This document shows, piece by piece, positions 16,929-25,479 of a DNA stretch of 64,000 nucleotides. Made by a program: the position numbers and the translations under genes. Source of the DNA: Natronomonas moolapensis 8.8.11 (GTDB taxonomy: Archaea; Halobacteriota; Halobacteria; Halobacteriales; Haloarculaceae); NCBI RefSeq assembly GCF_000591055.1, contig NC_020388.1, positions 1,798,001-1,862,000 of the forward strand. The letters are read 5' to 3'. Positions within the stretch are counted from its first letter, which is position 1; each line of letters starts with the position of its first letter. The notes under the pieces were generated by a model that searched no databases, was not told where the DNA came from, and worked only from the letters and a program-made list of their open reading frames with translations.

Positions 16929-17702
16929 TCAGATCCGGGGGGATACTTTCCATCGTTCGGTGATCTCCTTGCCGTCGGCGGTCTCTCGAACCCGGAGATC
17001 AAGACACTCCCAGCCGAGATCCGTACCCTCATCAGGGCCCTCAGCTATGACGATGTTAGCGCCAACCCGATACCAGCCAGATTGCAGATCTCGGATCGAG
17101 GGTTCGATCTCCTCATCGGACGGGGAGTTGTAGGTATCATCCCAGTTGAGTGGTCCGGGACCGGGATCTTGCTCCTCGAAGCGGGCGTCCGAACCGATGT
17201 ATGCGACCCCGATCGCGTCGATATCGACCGGATACTGGGTCACCTCGTCGTCGTGGTCATTGTACCAACCACTCGCATACGAGCCACCCCAGAACCATGC
17301 GCGCCCGTTTGCAGTCCGCGGGGCCGAGCTATACCCGCCACTCCCGCGGCCAGTCGCTCCACGCCCCTTTGCGGCCCGGGCCGTACCGACCGGCGATAGG
17401 ACAGCAAGTGCTTGGGGAATCGCGACCGACTCAGCAGCGTCTGTCTGATCACCGGATCCGGACACCGCGTCGACAGCGAGATCTCGCCGGGACTGCACCC
17501 AACACTCCGACTCGCCGTGTGGGTCAATCCGGAGTGTCGACCCATCGGCTGCGAGTTCGACCTCGTCAATCACGTTTGACTTCCGAGGCGGCGGTTCCGT
17601 ACTGCTCCCGGTACAGCCTGCAAGAGCCGCCAGCCCACCGGTAGCGACGATGCCACTCGCTGTGAGCAGCGCGCGCCGTTCGATCGATTGCCTATGGCTC
17701 AT
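16929..17702 (-). CDS. Tat-exported lipoprotein of unknown function (first gene of operon)
   Basis: The N-terminus has a twin-arginine signal (R-R-A-L-L-T-A-S-G) and a lipobox (A-L-A-G-C), so it is probably exported folded and lipid-anchored outside the cell. A Gly/Arg/Ser-rich linker (GRGATGRGSGGYSS) precedes a beta-rich tail with aromatic stretches (W-F-W-G-G-S-Y-A-S-G-W). I recognise no family. The next gene starts 77 nt downstream on the same strand. ATG at 17702 gives a standard Tat signal; a second ATG seven codons upstream is possible. Confidence 0.7.
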   Translation of the reverse strand: MSHRQSIERRALLTASGIVATGGLAALAGCTGSSTEPPPRKSNVIDEVELAADGSTLRIDPHGESECWVQSRRDLAVDAVSGSGDQTDAAESVAIPQALAVLSPVGTARAAKGRGATGRGSGGYSSAPRTANGRAWFWGGSYASGWYNDHDDEVTQYPVDIDAIGVAYIGSDARFEEQDPGPGPLNWDDTYNSPSDEEIEPSIRDLQSGWYRVGANIVIAEGPDEGTDLGWECLDLRVRETADGKEITERWKVSPRI

Positions 17703-18251
17703 GTGTGTATGTGTCCGCACCATCGAGCGCGGATTGATCGGCGAGTGGTGTATCCATCTGCGAGCGCGGATTTGAGTATTACGCGTTTGACATAAATGGC
17801 TTATTTTAGCTGCAACGGTCTTTTGAGTATCCGTTCGCCCTCCCCGGAGCTTTGCTCAGCGCCGATCGAAATTGGCTGACGACCTCTCGCCGGAGCGTAC
17901 GCGACGTGTTCTCGGCCTCAAAAATCGAAGACGTTCGGCACAACACCACCTCCGGTCCCGTCATCTCTCCGTTCGGCCCTCGGTTCCGGCCGAGCGCCAG
18001 AACACCCGTCCGGCAGACAGCGGGGGAGGCTGCTGGCGTTCGTGGAAACCCCGTCCGGACAGCCCCTCGGGAATCGAAAAACGTCCGAGGACAGTGCCAG
18101 GCCGCCAGTGCCCCTATTCTCGACCAGTGTCGGCCCCTAGCGTCGTTTGTGCCGCAGGACCGTCGCGCCGGCGACGGGTGGGTCGAGACGGTCCGACCCC
18201 TATCGTTGTTCGTGCTGCAGGGATGCCGACACAGTGACAGCGAGCGTGGGG
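17703..18251. other. Intergenic region between operon and transducer gene
   Basis: The first 130 bases hold the AT-rich promoter region of the lipoprotein operon (minus-strand CATTTATG near 17790). The rest has no credible gene. Two imperfect copies of a sequence of about 36 nt (GGCCCCTAGCGTCGTTTGTG and GACCCCTATCGTTGTTCGTG, near 18129 and 18193) lie just downstream of the transducer stop. Confidence 0.45.
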
Positions 18252-19730
18252 TTACTCCGAGCCGAGTCGGCTGGCCGTCTCCGCGATCTCGTGTATTTCG
18301 GCGGTTTGTTCTTCGTTCGCCGCGGCGATGGTCTCGATCTCTTCGGACACCTCGTTGAGATCAGCGACCAGCGCATCGACCATGCTTGCGACTTCCTCCG
18401 TCGTCGCCGCCTGGTCGTCCGTTGCATTAGATACTTCTTGGATACCCTGGGCGGACTCCTGAACGGCATCAAGGGTTTTTTCGAGATTCCGAATCGTCTC
18501 GGCGACCTCTTCCATTCCGTATTCGACTCGCTCGGTGACTACGCCGAGGCTCTCTGCGGTCTCTTCGATGTCGGTTTCGATCTGTTCGATCGTTTGTTCG
18601 ATCTCCCCGGCGTTCTGTTTGGTTTCGGTTGCCAGCGACTTGACCTCGTCCGCGACGACCGCGAATCCCTCCCCGGCTTCATCCGCTCGCGCCGCCTCGA
18701 TCGAGGCGTTCAACGCCAAAATGTTCGTCTGATCCGCGATCTCGTTGATCACCGTCGTAAAGTCGTTTACCGCATCCATCTGTTCTTGTACCGTCTCCAT
18801 GTTGGTCGAGGCGTTTCGGACCGCTGTTTGAATATCCTCCATCGCCGCTCGGGCATCGCTGGCCGACTCGTTCCCTGACTCGGTGAGTGTTTCCGCCCGC
18901 TCGCTCGTGTGAGCCACCTCGGTCGCCGTCGAAGCGATCTCCTCGATCGTCGCACTCAGATTGCCGAGTTCGTTCGAGGCCTCTTGCATCCGATCAGTCT
19001 GGTCAGTCACCGAATCGCTGACGATGGTTGCGCTTTCTGTGATGTGCTCTGCCGCCTCGGAGACCTCCTCGATCGGCGCTTCAAGCTCGCTTTCGACCCG
19101 ATCCATAAGCGCCTCCTGTTCGGCCACAGTCTCTTCGATCTCTTGGCTGTACGAGTCGATGTAGGTGTCCATCGCCACCTGCTGATCGAGATTGATGAGC
19201 TTTTGAACAGCAAGTATCTGGTCGGTCAGCGTCTCGACGGTGGCGGTCGCCTCAGCGTTCAGATCCTCGGTGGCACGCTCCACGAGTGCGTCGAGGATCC
19301 CGCGATAATAGACGCTGTACGCCCCGAAATAGATTTTCGGCCCCAGATCGAGCATGTCGTGAATCTTGCCGATCCGGGCACGCCTATCGAAGTACTGTTG
19401 ATCGTACTCGCCCTGTCCAAGTTCGATCAGATACTGCTGTTGGTCGCGTTTGAGCGCCTGAATCGGTTTGGAGGATGAGTCCAGAATGGCGATCGTTTCG
19501 TCGTACGTCTGGAGATGTCGGTAGAACTCTTCGACCAGCTCCTCCGCGACGGTGTCGAATATCTCACTCGCGTCGGCGAGCTCTCGAGCATCTTCGTCAG
19601 TGAACTGCGTGTACTCTTTGCGCCAGGCGATCTCGTCGGCGTCGATCCCGATCCGCTCAGTTAGCTCCGCACCGACGACACCCGCTCGTTCCGTCTCCGT
19701 TATTTTCTTCGACTCCTGTTCAGTGCTCAT
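18252..19730 (-). CDS. hemAT: HemAT-like globin-coupled methyl-accepting transducer
   Basis: This soluble aerotaxis sensor has a protoglobin domain (residues of about 20-185) with a putative proximal haem ligand His124 in A-R-I-G-K-I-H-D-M-L. A cytoplasmic chemoreceptor signalling domain follows, with hairpin tip INEIADQTNILALNASIEAA and methylation-type helices. There are no membrane segments. The family binds O2 and signals through CheA/CheW to the archaellum motor. At 492 aa it is close to Halobacterium HemAT. ATG at 19730 is chosen over an upstream alternative. The gene is divergent from the LOV kinase. Confidence 0.9.
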   Translation of the reverse strand: MSTEQESKKITETERAGVVGAELTERIGIDADEIAWRKEYTQFTDEDARELADASEIFDTVAEELVEEFYRHLQTYDETIAILDSSSKPIQALKRDQQQYLIELGQGEYDQQYFDRRARIGKIHDMLDLGPKIYFGAYSVYYRGILDALVERATEDLNAEATATVETLTDQILAVQKLINLDQQVAMDTYIDSYSQEIEETVAEQEALMDRVESELEAPIEEVSEAAEHITESATIVSDSVTDQTDRMQEASNELGNLSATIEEIASTATEVAHTSERAETLTESGNESASDARAAMEDIQTAVRNASTNMETVQEQMDAVNDFTTVINEIADQTNILALNASIEAARADEAGEGFAVVADEVKSLATETKQNAGEIEQTIEQIETDIEETAESLGVVTERVEYGMEEVAETIRNLEKTLDAVQESAQGIQEVSNATDDQAATTEEVASMVDALVADLNEVSEEIETIAAANEEQTAEIHEIAETASRLGSE

Positions 19731-19838
19731 AGCGTGTCTTGTCGGCACTCCACCACTTAAACAGATGGGGGAAAATATGTCCGATAACGACTACTGAGTC
19801 GTGTAATTGTTTATTATCCTGCGAGCAAAGCCACCAGT

Positions 19839-21590
19839 ATGAATCTTGAGAACCTGATTCGGCCAGCGGTGATCCACTCGGCCGAAGCGATCACCTATGC
19901 CAATCAGGAGTTTTGTACGCTCGTCGGTGCTGACACACCGGCGGACGTAACCGAACGGCCGCTCGAATCGTTCCTTTTCGAAGCAGATCGGGCCGTTTTA
20001 ACGGACTCGTTTGAGCAACTACTTGCTAACGACAGGGAGACGTGTCGCCATCAGCTCACAATCAAGTGTACCAGCAAGGCCGAGTGTGAGGCGATCGCTG
20101 TGAGCGCACCCACGACATGGAACGGCCAGCCCCAAATTCGGACAGTCTTTCTCGACATTTCACAGTCGGATCGCGACACGGCGACCACGCTTGGGGGAAC
20201 TGCAATTGATCAGGCTCCGGTGGGCATTACTGTCGTCGATGTGACGCTTGATCATGAGCCTCTTATCTACATTAACGACGGATTCATCGATATGACGGGC
20301 TATTCGCGAAACGAGGCTCTCGGCCGGAACTGTCGGTTTTTGCAGGGCGAGGAGACACGCGATGAGCCGGTCGCGAGGATGCGCGCCGCGATCGACGCCG
20401 AACAGCCCGTTACTGTTGAACTCCGAAACTATCGCAAAGACGGGACGGAGTTTTGGAACCGCATACGGCTCTCGCCGGTCGAAAACAACGACGGAACCGT
20501 GACTCGCTATCTCGGTTTTCAGGAGAACATCTCCGAAATGAAGGCCCATCAAAAAGAACTGTTGCTCTTCGAGACGTATGCGGAACAGGCCGATTCGGTG
20601 TTGTTCATCACTGACGCGGACGGTACCATCCGGTACGTCAATCCGGCGTTCGAGCGCACGACGGGGTATTCAGCGGCAGAAGCGATCGGGCGAACCCCTC
20701 GAATGCTGAACTCCGGAGAGCAAGATGAAGCGTTCTACGAGGCGTTCTGGGAGACGATTGCCGCGGGCGAAACGTGGGAGGCCGACATCGTCAACCAACG
20801 AAAGACGGGCGAACGATACGAAACGATCCAACGGGTCACGCCGATCGAGGACGATCGGGGTACGATCCAGTACTACGTCGCTCTCGAAAAGGAGATCACA
20901 CAAAAGCAGCTCCGAAGACAGGTGTTAGACGTTCTCAGCCGAGTGCTTCGGCACAACGTTCGGAATTCGGTCACCGTGATCGATGGGTACGCCGAGTTGC
21001 TTGCATCCGGTAGTGACACTGTAGACGTACAGGCGGTTGTCGACAGCATTCGTGAGCAGGCGGGTAGCTTGGAGTCGATCAGTGAGCGAACGGCGGCAAT
21101 CCGGCGACTGATCAAATTGCTTGAATCGGACGAGGACCCCATCGAGATGCCGCTCGATGAGACTGCATCGATCGTCGAGCACTGTCGATCGGAACATGCT
21201 GACGTGGACATCGACCTAACGATCGACGCTCAAGGTTCGTCGGCGGTCAAGTATGGGGACGTCTTGGAGGTGGCGCTGAAAGAACTACTAGAGAACGCGG
21301 TCGAACACAACGACCGGGAGACACCGCGAATTTCGGTTACGGTCACGACCGCCAAAGAGACCGATAGGGCGGTTCTTACGATCGCCGACAACGGCCCTCG
21401 CATCCCGCAGGCGATATGGGAAATAATCAGGTCGGGGCAGGAGACGCCGCTACGCCACACAGAAGGCATCGGGCTTTGGGTGATATACTGGTCGATCAGC
21501 ACACTCGGCGGGACGATCGAACTCGCACCGAACGAGCCCCGAGGAAACGAAATAACGGTGGAAGTCCCGTTGGTCGAGTCCCCCGTTTGA
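19839..21590 (+). CDS. PAS-LOV-PAS histidine kinase (predicted blue-light sensor)
   Basis: This 583-aa soluble kinase has a degenerate PAS (about 1-115), a LOV domain (about 120-235), a further PAS (about 245-355), and then HisKA with R-H-N-V-R-N (His372) and HATPase_c with E-N-A-V-E-H-N and G-I-G-L-W. The LOV domain carries the flavin-adduct signature G-R-N-C-R-F-L-Q-G, with photoactive Cys165, and a downstream N-x-R-K-D-G-T-x-F-W-N loop. FMN binding and blue-light sensing are established for such motifs, but activity here is predicted. There is no adjacent response regulator. The gene is divergent from hemAT and followed by another PAS kinase. Confidence 0.88.
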   Translation: MNLENLIRPAVIHSAEAITYANQEFCTLVGADTPADVTERPLESFLFEADRAVLTDSFEQLLANDRETCRHQLTIKCTSKAECEAIAVSAPTTWNGQPQIRTVFLDISQSDRDTATTLGGTAIDQAPVGITVVDVTLDHEPLIYINDGFIDMTGYSRNEALGRNCRFLQGEETRDEPVARMRAAIDAEQPVTVELRNYRKDGTEFWNRIRLSPVENNDGTVTRYLGFQENISEMKAHQKELLLFETYAEQADSVLFITDADGTIRYVNPAFERTTGYSAAEAIGRTPRMLNSGEQDEAFYEAFWETIAAGETWEADIVNQRKTGERYETIQRVTPIEDDRGTIQYYVALEKEITQKQLRRQVLDVLSRVLRHNVRNSVTVIDGYAELLASGSDTVDVQAVVDSIREQAGSLESISERTAAIRRLIKLLESDEDPIEMPLDETASIVEHCRSEHADVDIDLTIDAQGSSAVKYGDVLEVALKELLENAVEHNDRETPRISVTVTTAKETDRAVLTIADNGPRIPQAIWEIIRSGQETPLRHTEGIGLWVIYWSISTLGGTIELAPNEPRGNEITVEVPLVESPV

Positions 21591-21810
21591 TTGTTGTCGA
21601 TTATACGTGTACTCACACGGGCGGCCTCGATGTCTTGAGACGACGCTCGCGGTGGACGTCCCCCGATTAACGACTCAGGTCACACGCGGGTAATTTTAAA
21701 AATTGGTAATTTTTGGACGTTATCGCGAGTCTATAATCTATTATAAGGAATTTCAGGCCGACATCGGTACTATTTAAAGGTTTGCGATAGGGGATATATA
21801 CGTACCTAGT
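21591..21810 (+). promoter_or_regulatory. AT-rich upstream region of the PAS/GAF kinase
   Basis: This 220-base gap is unusually AT-rich for the window. It contains a run like TAATTTTAAAAATTGGTAAT, a CTATTTAAAGG element and GGGGATATATACG about 20 nt before the ATG. The last is a good TATA box for a short-leader transcript. The upstream AT tract could be a second promoter or a binding site. Confidence 0.5.
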
Positions 21811-24066
21811 ATGCGAGAAAGCTCGACGGATCAGGCGGCTCCCGTGGCCGATCTGCAGACGACGACCCAGGAGTACGAGACGATTTTTGATGCCGTTGTC
21901 GAAGCGATCTTCTTGTTGGACGTCGACGAGGAAGGGACGATCCGATACCAGCGGTTCAACGAGCGTGAGGAGGAGTTCACCGGCAAATCCACCGCAGACG
22001 TTCGCGGCAAAACTCCCGTCGAGGTGTTCGGCGACGAGCTCGGCGGAAAATTACAGACCAATTACCGAACGTGCGTCGCGCGGCAGGAGCCGATTACCTA
22101 CGAAGAGACGTTACACGCAAGCGGAGACGAAACCGTCTGGCGGACTACATTAACGCCGATCGTCGAAGACGGCACGGTCGAACGCATCGTCGGAACTGGC
22201 CGGGAAATCACGGAGCTGCAAGCCTCCAAGCAGAAATTACAACAGCGCCTCTCGTTTCTGGAAAACACCTCGGACGTCATTATTCTGCTCGACGAAACCG
22301 GGCTCGTCCAGTATCAAAACCACTGCCGTGACCATCTCCCTGGCCCGAACGTGTTCGATCTGACGGGAGCGGATCCCGCTGTTCGCATTCATCCGGATGA
22401 CCGAGACAGGGCCAAAGAGACGTTTGCGTCCGTGGTCGCGGAGCCAGGCGCTACCGACCGCAACGAACTCCGGATCAAACAGACGAACGGCGAGTATGGG
22501 TGGTACGAACAGCGTGTTCTGAACCTCTCGGAGAACCCAGCGGCCAACGGCATCCTCGTCAGTAGCCGAAATATCTCCGACCGGAAAGAAAAACAAGCCA
22601 AGCTCGAGGGGATTTTCGAGGCGGCTCGTGACGTCTCATTTATCATCGCCGAGCCGAGCGAGGACGGACGTGACGCGGTAATAAGAGAGTACAGTCCCGG
22701 GGCCGAGCGCCTCTTCGGATACACTCGCCCGGAGGCAGTCGGTGAATCGGTCGGGCTGCTCCATCGACGAGCTGCGACCGAACGGATTCCGGATATTCAC
22801 GAGCTAATTAGGTCCGGTGAATCGTGGTACGGCGAGGTTGAACACGTCCGAAACGACGGCTCGACATTCGATGCAGTGTTATCAGTTCACCCGCTAGAAC
22901 TCGAGGGGCAGCTGTGTTTCCTCGGGGTCTCGATCGATATTTCCGAGCGCAAGCGTCGCGAACGCGCACTCGAGCAGCTACACAGCTCGACCCGCGAGCT
23001 GATGAGTGCGGCCACCACCGAGGCGGTAGCCACGATCGGCTCTGAGACGGCTGCACAGGTGCTCGATCAGCCGATGAACGGGATCCATCTCTACGAGGCA
23101 GAGACGAACGCGCTCGTACCCGCCGCGTGGACGGAGGGGACCGCGGAACTGCTTGCCGGACCGCCACCCACCCTTCCGGTCGAGGATAGCTTAGCCGGGC
23201 ACGTCTACCGGACGGGTGACCCGGAGTACTATACTGATCTGACCGAACGGGAAGATCGCTTCGTTACCGACACCCCGTTCCGTAGCGAAGTCGTGCTTCC
23301 GCTCGGCGAGCACGGGGTTTTCGTTTTGAGTTCGACGACAGCTGATGCGTTTGATCGGATCGATACGACACTGGCCCGGGTACTCGCGGCAAATATCGAA
23401 ACAGCGCTAACCCGCGCCACCCAACGTCAGCAGCTCGAACGTCAAAACGACCGACTCGACGAGTTTGCGAGCGTGCTCTCACACGATATCCGGAACCCCC
23501 TCAACGTGGCCAAGGGCCATCTCGAAATGGCCCGGACGGCGGGTGAGCACGAGCATCGACATCTCGCGGCCGTCGGGCGGGCACACGACCGGATACAAAC
23601 GCTGGTCGACAGTCTGTTGGCCCTCGCCCGTAGCGGCGACACCGTCGACGAGCTGGCGCCACTCGAGTTACACCGACTCGCCGATATCTGCTGGCAAAAC
23701 GTCGAAACCGAGCGAGCGACCCTCGAAATAGAGTGTGCTCGAACGATCCGCGCCGACAGAGACCGTCTCAAACAGCTGTTCGAGAATCTCTATCGGAACG
23801 CTGTCGAACACGGAGGCGAGGACACAACAGTACTGATCGGAGCGTTAGACGGTGGGTTCTACGTGGCTGATTCTGGGCCGGGGATTCCCGAAAGCGACCA
23901 CCGGGACGTCTTCGAGGCAGGGTACTCGACGAACGACGCCGGGACCGGCTTCGGTTTGCGGATCGTCAGACGGATTGTCGAGGCACACGGCTGGGAGATT
24001 CGCGTGGTCGAGAGCGAACAGGGAGGGGCCCGGTTTGAAATCACCGGCGTCGATCGAACCGATTGA
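21811..24066 (+). CDS. Multi-PAS/GAF sensor histidine kinase
   Basis: This 751-aa soluble kinase has three PAS domains (about 15-140, 140-260 and 260-385), a GAF domain (about 390-535), HisKA with S-H-D-I-R-N-P (His558), and HATPase_c with N-L-Y-R-N-A-V-E-H, D-S-G-P-G-I-P and G-T-G-F-G-L-R-I-V. There is no membrane segment and no LOV cysteine. It follows the LOV kinase on the same strand but has its own AT-rich promoter. Ligand and partner are unknown. Confidence 0.88.
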   Translation: MRESSTDQAAPVADLQTTTQEYETIFDAVVEAIFLLDVDEEGTIRYQRFNEREEEFTGKSTADVRGKTPVEVFGDELGGKLQTNYRTCVARQEPITYEETLHASGDETVWRTTLTPIVEDGTVERIVGTGREITELQASKQKLQQRLSFLENTSDVIILLDETGLVQYQNHCRDHLPGPNVFDLTGADPAVRIHPDDRDRAKETFASVVAEPGATDRNELRIKQTNGEYGWYEQRVLNLSENPAANGILVSSRNISDRKEKQAKLEGIFEAARDVSFIIAEPSEDGRDAVIREYSPGAERLFGYTRPEAVGESVGLLHRRAATERIPDIHELIRSGESWYGEVEHVRNDGSTFDAVLSVHPLELEGQLCFLGVSIDISERKRRERALEQLHSSTRELMSAATTEAVATIGSETAAQVLDQPMNGIHLYEAETNALVPAAWTEGTAELLAGPPPTLPVEDSLAGHVYRTGDPEYYTDLTEREDRFVTDTPFRSEVVLPLGEHGVFVLSSTTADAFDRIDTTLARVLAANIETALTRATQRQQLERQNDRLDEFASVLSHDIRNPLNVAKGHLEMARTAGEHEHRHLAAVGRAHDRIQTLVDSLLALARSGDTVDELAPLELHRLADICWQNVETERATLEIECARTIRADRDRLKQLFENLYRNAVEHGGEDTTVLIGALDGGFYVADSGPGIPESDHRDVFEAGYSTNDAGTGFGLRIVRRIVEAHGWEIRVVESEQGGARFEITGVDRTD

Positions 24067-24528
24067 TCGAGTAATCTCACCCGGTATTCGGCGGTGGATC
24101 CCACACTATTTGCTCTCTGAATTTATGCGCCGTTTCGAACCCTGGCGGAACCTTCGTTTCCGACTTTTTTACCGTGTCGAGTAGGGTGGGCAGGGTAGTT
24201 CACGATTGGCGAGGCGCACAAGACGTGCCGCCTCGCCAACTGACAGCGAGAACCGCATCAAAACCCCATCTCATCCCATCTCACCCCTTGACAGGCGGGG
24301 TCGCCAGACCGAGCGAAATAGGGTGGGGGCCGGTTACCCCTGGTCCCGCCTTCGTCGTCGCCACCTCGACCCGCCGGCGGTGGGCGGGTAGCCATCGGAT
24401 ACCCTCTCGCTTCGGCCCGAAGGGCTGTCCTCGGAATCCGCCGAATACAGCGGCGTCGGGGCCGCAGAAACGTGTTAACTTGTATCAGGATACTACTATA
24501 TACCCTGAGTCGCTACGCGAATACGACT
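24067..24528. other. Gap of about 460 bases, probably a decayed mobile element
   Basis: No intact gene is visible. The stretch carries a strong hairpin (24206-24239), a near-repeat CATCTCATCC/CATCTCACCC and, at its right edge, the TATA element of the UPF0058 gene (ACTATATACC about 28-35 nt before the ATG). The composition and the hairpin suggest IS200/IS605-family debris, but I see no transposase motif. Confidence 0.4.
24206..24239. repeat. Strong inverted repeat (14-bp stem with one bulge)
   Basis: TTGGCGAGGCGCAC pairs with GTGCCGCCTCGCCAA across a 5-nt AAGAC loop, with a single bulged base. It lies 140 nt downstream of the PAS/GAF kinase stop. It could be an insertion-element end or a transcript-end structure. 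No T-tract follows, so it is not a typical terminator. Confidence 0.6.
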
Positions 24529-24765
24529 ATGAAGAAGCAGGAGCTCATTCATCTCCACGGCCTGCTTGCAGAGGTATGCAACCACTACGAGCAGATGGCG
24601 GACTGTACCGTCGAACACGCCGAGTACACCGAACTCGGCGTCCGACCGACGTCGATCCACAAGTCGAAGACGGATCACAAGGCGGCCGTCTTCGCCATCG
24701 CCGACGGCATCACCGAAGAGATGGAGCACGAAGCCGAGCCCGCCGTCTCGGCGACCGCCGACTGA
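24529..24765 (+). CDS. UPF0058 family protein
   Basis: The 78-aa protein begins MKKQELIHLHGLLAEVCNHY and contains TELGVRPTSIHKSKTDHKAA, the conserved pattern of the archaeal UPF0058 family. Its function is unknown. The strongly helical, charged sequence suggests a small dimer. The start ATG is about 28-35 nt after a TATA box, giving a leaderless mRNA; the 19-codon upstream extension is non-coding. Two other conserved archaeal unknowns (UPF0212) lie nearby. Confidence 0.85.
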   Translation: MKKQELIHLHGLLAEVCNHYEQMADCTVEHAEYTELGVRPTSIHKSKTDHKAAVFAIADGITEEMEHEAEPAVSATAD

Positions 24766-24930
24766 ACGACCGACGACACAGTTCTCGCGGCCGACCTCGA
24801 CGTCGATAGCTTCCGCGCCAGTAGCGGGGAGACACCCGGCCGTTACCCCGGACGTACCGTCGGTTAGTCCGAGCGTATTTCAGCTAAATTGTACGGGCGG
24901 TTGCGGCGTCTACACCTCGGGGTGGGGCCG

Positions 24931-25377
24931 TCACTCGTCGAGCAACTCGTCGAACTCCGGAAGCACGTCGTCTTCCCCTGGAGCGTCGTCGGAGTCGTCC
25001 GCCCCGTCTTCGACTTCCGTCGACGCCTCGTCGTCGTCCCCTTCGACCTGTTCGACCTCGAGGACCTCCAAGGGGATGTTTTCGAGGCGCTGGCCGATCT
25101 CTTTGCGGGCGATCCGGGTGGCGTGCTCGTCGTGTTCGACGTTGAACACCGTCATTTCGAGTTCGAGGGCCACGAGTCCCTCGTCGGCGGCGATGAACGC
25201 CGGAGTTTGGGACGCCCCGCAGTCAGAGCACGCCTGCGACCCCATCTCGATCTCGACGTAATTGAGATCGGGGTTCAGCATCTCGCCGGTCTTCGAGATG
25301 GCGATTCGAACCGCCTCGTCGGCCGTTTGAACGTCGTACACGGGGACCGCAGCTTCGACGACAACTCGGCAGTCCAT
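24931..25377 (-). CDS. UPF0212 (DUF555) protein, paralogue 1
   Basis: This 148-aa archaeal protein of unknown function begins M-D-C-R-V-V-V-E-A-A-V-P-V-Y-D-V. It carries the family zinc pair C-S-D-C-G, the motif F-I-A-A-D-E-G-L-V-A-L and A-R-I-A-R-K-E-I-G. The C-terminal 35 residues are an extra acidic tail (EDGADDSDDAPGEDD) absent from paralogue 2 at 32.7 kb. ATG at 25377 fits the conserved N-terminus; upstream codons are non-coding. Its promoter region is shared head to head with the DNA glycosylase gene. Confidence 0.85.
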   Translation of the reverse strand: MDCRVVVEAAVPVYDVQTADEAVRIAISKTGEMLNPDLNYVEIEMGSQACSDCGASQTPAFIAADEGLVALELEMTVFNVEHDEHATRIARKEIGQRLENIPLEVLEVEQVEGDDDEASTEVEDGADDSDDAPGEDDVLPEFDELLDE

Positions 25378-25479
25378 ACCACGACATCGTGTCTCATCCG
25401 ACAAGAACTTTCGCCCCGGACACGGGCGAATCCAGCCGCGAACCAAAACCCCGAATCCGTCCCGACGCGTACGAGAGAC

